A stretch of 64,000 nucleotides of DNA from Mortierella alpina (lineage: Eukaryota > Mortierellomycota > Mortierellomycetes > Mortierellales > Mortierellaceae). The notes under the pieces are model-generated. The model saw nothing but the letters and a program-made list of their open reading frames with translations, had not been told where the DNA came from and made no database searches. Location: positions 806,001-870,000 of the forward strand of contig JANATF010000011.1 of the NCBI GenBank assembly GCA_029449245.1, read 5' to 3'. Every line of letters starts with the position of its first letter. Position 1 is the stretch's first letter. A program made the translations under genes and the position numbers. Below are positions 55,101-64,000 of the stretch, one piece after another.

Positions 55101-58100
55101 GATATAGATTAGAGAATCAATGAAGGAGCTATTTTGCAAAAGAAAGAACCCGTGAAAAGAGATGCGAAAGGCAAGTGCGATATTTCTGAAAGCGATGCAG
55201 AGCAAAGAAAGAGAGTGAGGGATGTGATATAGAAGTGAAGGAGTGTTGATGCCGTAGGAAGATGGGCAACTATTGAGGCGAGATGAGATTGGAAGGGCGA
55301 TGTAGCTACTGATATCGAAGGACTAAGGCGATTGGTCGGCGAGGCTATTGGTCTTGGACGCGCATGCAGATGCCTGAGCGATGATGGTGGCAACCCAATG
55401 GGGCATAGCTGAGGATGTGAGGGGGCGTGGATGAATGGGTTGTTGCCAGGCGTCTCTACTTAGGGTACGATGGATACCAAGCACGGTGTATGGCAATGTG
55501 AATGCGCTCTCAAGTCCAGCGACTCGGTGACATCATCCGGGCAATCTCAGTCAGCATAATTCCTCTCCTCTTGACGCGTCCCTTTTTGTTTACTTTTGTT
55601 CCTTCCCACACCCACCATCCGCACACACGCGCATACAAACACCCAGACCAGGTTCTGGCTCGAGGTAGTCATGCAAAGTCACTCTCGAAGGCAATGAGGT
55701 GAGATTAGCAGCTGCTGACAATCGCTTTGCACATTGCTGCCTGGGTCAATAGCATTCGCTTTGCACATTGCTGTCTGGGTCAATGAACAGCCGACTCATT
55801 GTGACATCAACTTGAGCACTGGTTGCAGCTTCTCACAACTTTCTCCTGTCTGTTGTTTCAGTTCTCCTTGGGCGAGCTCGAGCCCTTTTGAGCGCACCGA
55901 GCCACGAGGGGCTATCGTAAGGTAAGAAAACTCTTCTGTTTGGTCTGTTTGCATCACTTTGCCTCCGACACCAAATGCTCTCCTGCGCTGCCATTAGCCA
56001 TGCCTTTCATTCTACATTGCAATGACCCGCACTGATGCCAATGCCTTTCCCTGCGTCTTCTCCTTTTTGATTCTTCTCATTCTGCTTGTCCTCCACACGC
56101 ATTGGTGGTTTGCTCAGCGTATACTCTCGGTAGTCGGCGCCTCCGCAATATAGAGGAGCCGCTGCACTGTGGGTGGACTCCCAGTGCTGGTGAAAGGTAC
56201 GTTTGGCGGGACGTACTCAGTATTGAAAGGGTGATGGGCTGAGCCTGGACAGACAATACTGATGCCGAGTTTGTTAACGGCCGCCTGGATGAAAGCAGGT
56301 GCTGCCCTTTCTCGTTTTCGATCTCTCTTTTAGGTCTCCAGCGATGGCCGAACTAACATGGACCATAGTACAAGTGGCAATGAAAGGTACGTTTGGCGGG
56401 ACGTACTCAGTATTGAAAGGGTGATGGGCCGAGCCTGGACAGACAAAACTGATGCCGAGTTTTTCGACGGCCGCCTGGATGAAAGCGGGTGCTGCCTTTT
56501 CTCGTTTCGTTCTCCCTTTTAGGTCCCAAGCAAAGGTGGGACGGACGTTTTTGCTCATCATACACGGATAGGTATGGACGACTGCAGTAGACAGGGGTAT
56601 AGATAGGGATATAGATTAGAGAATCAATGAAGGAGCTATTTTGCAAAAGAAAGAACCCGTGAAAAGAGATGCGAAAGGCAAGTGCGATATTTCTGAAAGC
56701 GATGCAGAGCAAAGAAAGAGAGTGAGGGATGTGATATAGAAGTGAAGGAGTGTTGATGCCGTAGGAAGATGGGCAACTATTGAGGCGAGATGAGATTGGA
56801 AGGGCGATGTAGCTACTGATATCGAAGGACTAAGGCGATTGGTCGGCGAGGCTATTGGTCTTGGACGCGCATGCAGATGCCTGAGCGATGATGGTGGCAA
56901 CCCAATGGGGCATAGCTGAGGATGTGAGGGGGCGTGGATGAATGGGTTGTTGCCAGGCGTCTCTACTTAGGGTACGATGGATACCAAGCACGGTGTATGG
57001 CAATGTGAATGCGCTCTCAAGTCCAGCGACTCGGTGACATCATCCGGGCAATCTCAGTCAGCATAATTCCTCTCCTCTTGACGCGTCCCTTTTTGTTTAC
57101 TTTTGTTCCTTCCCACACCCACCATCCGCACACACGCGCATACAAACACCCAGACCAGGTTCTGGCTCGAGGTAGTCATGCAAAGTCACTCTCGAAGGCA
57201 ATGAGGTGAGATTAGCAGCTGCTGACAATCGCTTTGCACATTGCTGCCTGGGTCAATAGCATTCGCTTTGCACATTGCTGTCTGGGTCAATGAACAGCCG
57301 ACTCATTGTGACATCAACTTGAGCACTGGTTGCAGCTTCTCACAACTTTCTCCTGTCTGTTGTTTCAGTTCTCCTTGGGCGAGCTCGAGCCCTTTTGAGC
57401 GCACCGAGCCACGAGGGGCTATCGTAAGGTAAGAAAACTCTTCTGTTTGGTCTGTTTGCATCACTTTGCCTCCGACACCAAATGCTCTCCTGCGCTGCCA
57501 TTAGCCATGCCTTTCATTCTACATTGCAATGACCCGCACTGATGCCAATGCCTTTCCCTGCGTCTTCTCCTTTTTGATTCTTCTCATTCTGCTTGTCCTC
57601 CACACGCATTGGTGGTTTGCTCAGCGTATACTCTCGGTAGTCGGCGCCTCCGCAATATAGAGGAGCCGCTGCACTGTGGGTGGACTCCCAGTGCTGGTGA
57701 AAGGTACGTTTGGCGGGACGTACTCAGTATTGAAAGGGTGATGGGCTGAGCCTGGACAGACAATACTGATGCCGAGTTTGTTAACGGCCGCCTGGATGAA
57801 AGCAGGTGCTGCCCTTTCTCGTTTTCGATCTCTCTTTTAGGTCTCCAGCGATGGCCGAACTAACATGGACCATAGTACAAGTGGCAATGAAAGGTACGTT
57901 TGGCGGGACGTACTCAGTATTGAAAGGGTGATGGGCCGAGCCTGGACAGACAAAACTGATGCCGAGTTTTTCGACGGCCGCCTGGATGAAAGCGGGTGCT
58001 GCCTTTTCTCGTTTCGTTCTCCCTTTTAGGTCCCAAGCAAAGGTGGGACGGACGTTTTTGCTCATCATACACGGATAGGTATGGACGACTGCAGTAGACA

Positions 58101-59569
58101 GGGGTATAGATAGGGATATAGATTAGAGAATCAATGAAGGAGCTATTTTGCAAAAGAAAGAACCCGTGAAAAGAGATGCGAAAGGCAAGTGCGATATTTC
58201 TGAAAGCGATGCAGAGCAAAGAAAGAGAGTGAGGGATGTGATATAGAAGTGAAGGAGTGTTGATGCCGTAGGAAGATGGGCAACTATTGAGGCGAGATGA
58301 GATTGGAAGGGCGATGTAGCTACTGATATCGAAGGACTAAGGCGATTGGTCGGCGAGGCTATTGGTCTTGGACGCGCATGCAGATGCCTGAGCGATGATG
58401 GTGGCAACCCAATGGGGCATAGCTGAGGATGTGAGGGGGCGTGGATGAATGGGTTGTTGCCAGGCGTCTCTACTTAGGGTACGATGGATACCAAGCACGG
58501 TGTATGGCAATGTGAATGCGCTCTCAAGTCCAGCGACTCGGTGACATCATCCGGGCAATCTCAGTCAGCATAATTCCTCTCCTCTTGACGCGTCCCTTTT
58601 TGTTTACTTTTGTTCCTTCCCACACCCACCATCCGCACACACGCGCATACAAACACCCAGACCAGGTTCTGGCTCGAGGTAGTCATGCAAAGTCACTCTC
58701 GAAGGCAATGAGGTGAGATTAGCAGCTGCTGACAATCGCTTTGCACATTGCTGCCTGGGTCAATAGCATTCGCTTTGCACATTGCTGTCTGGGTCAATGA
58801 ACAGCCGACTCATTGTGACATCAACTTGAGCACTGGTTGCAGCTTCTCACAACTTTCTCCTGTCTGTTGTTTCAGTTCTCCTTGGGCGAGCTCGAGCCCT
58901 TTTGAGCGCACCGAGCCACGAGGGGCTATCGTAAGGTAAGAAAACTCTTCTGTTTGGTCTGTTTGCATCACTTTGCCTCCGACACCAAATGCTCTCCTGC
59001 GCTGCCATTAGCCATGCCTTTCATTCTACATTGCAATGACCCGCACTGATGCCAATGCCTTTCCCTGCGTCTTCTCCTTTTTGATTCTTCTCATTCTGCT
59101 TGTCCTCCACACGCATTGGTGGTTTGCTCAGCGTATACTCTCGGTAGTCGGCGCCTCCGCAATATAGAGGAGCCGCTGCACTGTGGGTGGACTCCCAGTG
59201 CTGGTGAAAGGTACGTTTGGCGGGACGTACTCAGTATTGAAAGGGTGATGGGCTGAGCCTGGACAGACAATACTGATGCCGAGTTTGTTAACGGCCGCCT
59301 GGATGAAAGCAGGTGCTGCCCTTTCTCGTTTTCGATCTCTCTTTTAGGTCTCCAGCGATGGCCGAACTAACATGGACCATAGTACAAGTGGCAATGAAAG
59401 GTACGTTTGGCGGGACGTACTCAGTATTGAAAGGGTGATGGGCCGAGCCTGGACAGACAAAACTGATGCCGAGTTTTTCGACGGCCGCCTGGATGAAAGC
59501 GGGTGCTGCCTTTTCTCGTTTCGTTCTCCCTTTTAGGTCCCAAGCAAAGGTGGGACGGACGTTTTTGCT
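52160..59569. repeat. Tandem array: 4.9 copies of a 1507-bp unit
   Basis: Homologous positions recur at exactly 1507-base steps (for example the atgcgctctcaag phrase at 52488, 53995, 55502, 57009 and 58516). Every open frame is repeated without change, so the copies look identical over all the parts I compared. The left edge is 52160 (matches 53667) and the right edge 59569, where the next unit would continue cat but the hAT-side sequence begins. No rRNA, snRNA or tRNA was recognised in the unit. On the minus strand it holds exon-like modules (see next entry). Confidence 0.93.
53167..53530 (-). repeat. Duplicated exon-like module inside each 1507-bp unit
   Basis: Two copies of a ~182-bp segment lie in tandem (about 53180-53365 and 53365-53530 in the first unit, repeated each 1507 bases). 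On the minus strand both encode AFIQAAV(E/N)KLGIS then VCPGSAHHPFNTEYVPPNVP; the left copy continues TSTGSPPTVQRLLYIAEAP. The conserved reading despite base differences suggests a former or active exon of an unrecognised protein. No full gene could be assembled. Confidence 0.55.
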
Positions 59570-59576
59570 ACGGTTT

Positions 59577-60055
59577 CTCACGAATATCCGACATCCGACA
59601 TCCGATCCGCATTCGATCCGACTTTTCGGATACGGATGATGCCTCTATCCGATCCGACGGTTGTCGGATGAAGCTCCCATCCGATCCGACTTTATTCGAT
59701 CCGACGCCCATTCGATCCGACGTTCATTCGATCCGACGCTCATCCGATCCGACATTTTATTCGATCCGACGTTCATCCGACTTGACATTTATCCCATCCG
59801 ACTTTCATCCGACTCGGCTGTCATTCGATCCGACTGTTATCCGATCCGACGTTGATCCGATCCAACTATTATCCGATCCGACTGTCATCCGATCCGACAT
59901 TCATCCGACTCGGCTGTCATTCGATCCGACTATTATCCGATCCGACATTGATCCGATCCGACTATTATCCGATCCGACGTTGATCCGATCCGACTATTAT
60001 CCGATCCGACTGTCATCCGATCCGACTTTCATTCGATCCGACATTCATCCGAAAA
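59577..60055. repeat. Short degenerate tandem repeats (ATCCGATCCGAC type) before the hAT gene
   Basis: About 480 bases made almost entirely of 12-16-base units built on (a/t)tc(c/g)atccgac with varying spacers (gtt, att, tta). They begin right after the end of the 1507-bp array and end ~450 bases before the hAT start codon. Dense short repeats next to a transposase gene are typical of hAT subterminal binding sites; that role is inferred. Confidence 0.8.
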
Positions 60056-60505
60056 CAGGTTTGTGTACCAACATATAACTATATGTGATTGGCGTGCATG
60101 CATTTTTTTTTCTTTAGCATCTTGAAAGTACGCTAACGCTGCATTTGTTTTTTCTTTTTTCTTTTCTGTATGAAAAAACAACAACGCCATTCATTACCCC
60201 GTTCCTTCACGAGTACAAGTACATACAACCATGTCCAACATGAATCGCGAATCATCTCTCTCTCTCATTTTGCTTCTCTTTTTTACATTCGACCATCTAA
60301 GCTCGTCATTAGTTCTCTCTTTTCTTTCTTTCTCTCATCTCCTGTCTCTTGCCTCAGCATCTCATTCTTCCCTCTCCTTCTTGCGTCTCATTCCACCATT
60401 GCAGCTCGCAATCTTCTCTGCTCAGCATCATCTCTGCGCTCCATTGCCTGTGTTCGCCATCATCTCTGCATCCTATAACCTCTACTCTCCATCCTCTCAA
60501 GTTCA

Positions 60506-63500
60506 ATGTCTGAATCTTGTTCAAATGATCTCTTCGCTGACATGGTAAGCATGAATGAGCAACTTGGTTACCTCCATCCCTCTACAACTGTGCAATAGCT
60601 AACCTCCACTCTTCTTTTCTCTTTAGCCCCTCGGACAGCAACTGGAACTGGAAGACGATGATGATGCCAGCGTAATTCTAGGAAGCCCAGAACAGCAAAG
60701 TCTCCGCTCGGTTTCTACGTTTGATCTTCCCTCCCCGGCACTCTCTTCAACAGGCGCAACGAGGAAGTCAGAGGGCAAGCTAAGCAAGTCGGACAAGGAA
60801 GGAAGTTGGGTTTGGCGCTGGTCTGAGAAGCGAACTGATAAGTCCGGCAAGACCAGGATCTTCTGTTTGGTCAAAGGCTGTATACAGAAAACAGGCTATG
60901 TATGGCTCAAAAGTTCTACCAGCAACATCAGGAATCACCTCATAAGCGACCATAAACTCAATGCAACCACCCCACAGGAAGGATCTCGCCTGTCGGGCCC
61001 TCTCAAAAACGCTTTTACGAATTTGGGAAAAAGAAGCTCCGTGCAGTTTTCAAAGGAGATTCTTCAACGGCAGTTCTGCAAAGTCCTGGTCCGCCATAAG
61101 CTACCGTACACGTTGGCCGAATCCCCCGATATGCTGGAGCTCCTCAAAATTGCGGCAGCAGCGCCATCCCCGGAGGAAGTGAAGCTTTGCTCCAATAGTA
61201 CCATAACCAGACGGGTATGTCGACAAGGAAGAACGTTGGATGCGATGAATATGAACAACCGCGACATATGTCAACGTTTTTCTAACAAATATTGCCATAC
61301 ATCTTTCCCTCCGTGGGTGTTGCCTTTTTGCACTCTAGATTACGGACTGGTACACCGAGGCGGAGAGTCAGATCATAGAGAACCTCGCAAAGGTCTCCAT
61401 GGTTTCGTTCACTCTGGATGGTTGGACAAGCAAGTATCAAATGTCGTTTCTAGCCGTGACGGCCCACTGGATTGATGATAACTGGAAGCAGCAGGATATC
61501 ACAATCGGCTTCGAACGTCTCAGAGGTCCACACACAGGCGAGGCGTTGCGGGATGTCTTCATCGCCGTCGTGGAGAAGTTCAGCCTGCAGCGGAAAGTCA
61601 TGTCGATTACCAGCGACAACGGTTCCAATGTCCTCAAGCTCGCCTCGCTGTTTGAGGACTACACGCGCATGAACCACAACGAATGGTAAGAAACACACGG
61701 GTCACTATGCCACCACAAGCTCACAGCAACAACACTCCCACCAATATAACTAACCTTTATTCTCTCCACAATTCATATTCAAATAGGCGAGTCTTCAACG
61801 CATCGAAGCAGCATGTGCCGTGTCTTGCGCATATCCTTAACCTTGCTGTCCAGGCTCTCCTGGGCAAGGATGGTCTAGGCGCAAGGGCGCCGGCAGATGC
61901 AGAGGCCTTGAATATTGAGGAGGACGAAGAGGACGATACTGAGTGCCTCATTAGGACCAGCATCTGTGTCGACGCCAACGATTCCGACGAGGACAATGAA
62001 CCTGATCTGCAAGAGACAGTGGAAACTGTCGCCAACGCCGCGGTTGAGCATGTGGACGTCACCAGACGCACTCAGCGTGCGCTTGTCAAGTTGAGAAAAG
62101 GGATCGTGAAGATCAGGTAAAATCTGCTACATCACTGCTGTGCGCTACGATCCGTACTGTGCGCCTAACTGCGTGTATATATTTTGTTATTTTACTGATA
62201 TATCGGTTTTTTACGCGGTTTTTACTCATTAGGCGTTCACCACCACGACTTGAGAGATTTAGGGAGGAGAGCGCATCTGAAGAACACCGCCAGGGGCTTT
62301 CACCTTTACTTGATGTCTGCACGCGGTGGGGGTCCACGTATGTTATGATCAAACGTGCCGTGGAGTGCAAGGCTGCCTACAGCTCGGTGCTTGCGACAGA
62401 CGGACTGGATGATATGATTATTGAGGAGGCGGAGTGGCGAGGTCTTAAACTTCTGAGAGACCTTCTCGAGACTTTCGACAGACTGACGACAGACGCTTGC
62501 GCCAGCAAGACGTATGTTACTATTCCGCTGACGATTATTATTTACAACAACATGATGAAGTCTCTGGAGGAATTTCTGAGTAAGAATAGGGCTCATTACC
62601 CAGACATATGCCAAGGTGTCACAGCGGCATATGAGAAGCTCAAGAAGTACTACGCGGATACCGACAAGTCGCCCATCTACTCTGTCGCGACGGCGGTTCA
62701 TCCGTCAATGCGCTTTCAGTACTGGACTGAAGAGAAGTGGGGGAGTGTGTACGAGAGGAATGCCAGTGTGGTGAAGGTACTCTAGATACGTAAAAATAGA
62801 CTATCTGGTAAACAACATGAAACTAGTCTGGCCAATGATAAGAAAACTACATGTGAAAATGCCCTTACGTTTGATCGTATGATCTGATTTCCGTTGGGGG
62901 CAATCGGAACTGCGCAGACCAAACAGTGGTCGCTATCAGTCAAGAAAAAGGGCTGGGGTAGAATATTCATATGATAAGTGACTAATACAAAAAGTGCCAG
63001 ATAGCAGTATGCCAACCAGAAATTCACTTACTGTGAGAGCCGCTTGGGGGACTCGTGGTTCTCACAGGGTGTCTCTCTTGGGGGTGAAGAGAAGAGAGAA
63101 TCTATCTATCAATATCTAAGGTAACGTCGACACACGCAGGTTAGGGACCTGTATAGACCTTGGGACTCCGTCGGGACTCCCGTACAAGCTGCAATAATAC
63201 GCCGAGGGGTGCTGTTCTTGGTCCTCCTCTCACATCGCTAGTGGTCCATTATCGTACCTGACGAGAGACCGGGGAGCTGCGGGCCTCTGTGGTGTCGGAT
63301 GCTTGATACGACAGGGGAGGGAACGGGACTGTAGTTGTGTTCGAGAGGGGACGATGAGAACTGTAGGGGACGGAGGTCGAAAGACACACCTGTCTCGTCT
63401 CTGCTCTTGCTGAGGCCGCGGTATATATGTGTGGGAGAGCTGTGGCAGAGTAACTAACCGCAATGGTTGTCAGTGAGGTGAGAATGAGTGTGGGAACGAT

Positions 63501-64000
63501 GTTCTTACAATTCAGTGTATATGATACGATTTTGGGGAAGGAAACAGACCTCGAACCAAAGTCCAAGGCTGGGGCTTCTTTTATAAGATATATAAACTTG
63601 GAGTGTTACACTGAAACTATGAAAACTGTGGTGGCTATAAGGGGGGTACTGATGTTGATTTTAGAGAGGGAAATGAAATCTTGATATTACTGAGGTAGGG
63701 CGTATGAGAGAAGGGATCCTAGCTTCGCAGTGGTCCAGTACTATTTCCCTGCTATTTTGGGCGGATCCCCAATCTCTTCGTCACACCAGGGAATCCGTCC
63801 GCGACGTGTGGACCAGCCAGTACGCCGATACCGCAATCGATTTGGACGAAGAGCTCACGCAACCGCTTCCAGACTCTGATGATGATGACGTGGAGCTTAG
63901 GCTTCTTGGAATGACCAAGCAACCGAAAGAAGACGACCTGGAGTTATTTGTGTCGCAGCGAAAACTCCATGTGAAGTGTCTTCCGTGGTGGGAAAAGCAT
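60506..64000 (+). CDS. hAT transposase with BED finger, split by a family A insertion; 3' partial
   Basis: Exons 60506-60544, 60627-61214, 61339-61685, 61787-62116, 62233-62766 and, after the insertion, 63790 to beyond the window. All joints keep phase. A BED zinc finger lies near residues 92-120 (IFCLVKGC ... NIRNHLISDHK). The RNase H-like transposase core has FTLDGWTSKY (first Asp, ~236), VMSITSDNGSNV (second Asp, ~302), HVPCLAHILNLAVQALL and DVCTRWGSTY. The dimerisation region starts at the window end (KLHVKCLPWWEKH). The catalytic Glu lies beyond the window. The insertion at 62767-63785 with CCAG duplication disrupts the gene, but the flanking codons rejoin exactly as ERNA plus RESVRDVW, so the gene was otherwise intact when hit. 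Confidence 0.88.
62767..63785. mobile_element. Family A ~1-kb LTR-like element inside the hAT gene, target duplication CCAG
   Basis: A 1019-bp unit with ends TGTGGTGAAGG and CTTCGTCACA, flanked by CCAG at 62763-62766 and 63786-63789. It is inverted relative to 46954-47963 and nearly identical to it, for example over cttacgtttgatcgtatgat and gggcggatccccaatctctt. A TATA-like ttttataagatatataa occurs near 63580. Confidence 0.88.

Noticed and set aside
52160-59569. Ribosomal DNA or snRNA repeat array
   Set aside because: The 1507-bp unit has none of the conserved rRNA or snRNA stretches I can recognise and shows protein-like modules instead.
59577-60055. CRISPR-like array of short repeats
   Set aside because: Repeat units and spacers are degenerate and of variable length without distinct spacers; the setting is eukaryotic and beside a transposase gene.

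Overview
The window is nuclear DNA of an early-diverging fungus. Genes carry many short introns (about 90-360 nt, GT-AG) in compact, often divergent pairs, with typical fungal housekeeping content. The protein style and repeat content suggest Mucoromycota, probably a Mortierella-like lineage; that placement is inference and was not tested by any search.

Layout. 1-4621: the C-terminal 1400 codons of a very large Fanzor (eukaryotic TnpB-like, RNA-guided RuvC nuclease) gene, whose last codons coincide with a Helitron-type 3' terminus (hairpin, then CTAG, then host T). The element sits inside an old LTR. 4622-6530: repeat debris, a decayed unknown gene and a LINE reverse-transcriptase relic. 6956-10788: two secreted-protein genes (ferritin-like/Rds1-type and a berberine-bridge-type FAD oxidase). 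10920-29590: a gene-dense core: oxysterol-binding protein (-), mitochondrial carbamoyl-phosphate synthase large chain (+), NMD3 (+), a 2OG-Fe(II) oxygenase (-), a TFIIIC WD40 subunit (+) and ATG8 (+). 30095-30740: a second, degenerate Fanzor C-terminus (-). 31496-37176: a fungal membrane protein (-), a two-zinc-finger protein (+) and an amino-acid permease (+). 37177-64000: a transposon graveyard.

The graveyard can be taken apart with target-site duplications. It holds five solo LTRs of two short families with exact 5-bp duplications. It also holds two copies of a ~1-kb LTR-like element, both flanked by CCAG, and a third copy of that element split by a solo LTR and by a complete-ended Ty3 chromovirus with identical 158-bp LTRs. 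Further right are an XPG-like nuclease pseudogene, a tandem array of 4.9 copies of a 1507-bp unit, and a hAT transposase gene preceded by ~480 bp of ATCCGATCCGAC-type repeats and split by one of the ~1-kb elements.

The most notable system is the Fanzor/Helitron unit. It has an intact RuvC-I Asp, a displaced RuvC-II Glu, a C4 zinc finger and a RuvC-III RD motif. Its coding end is fused to the transposon terminus, and a related relic lies 26 kb away.
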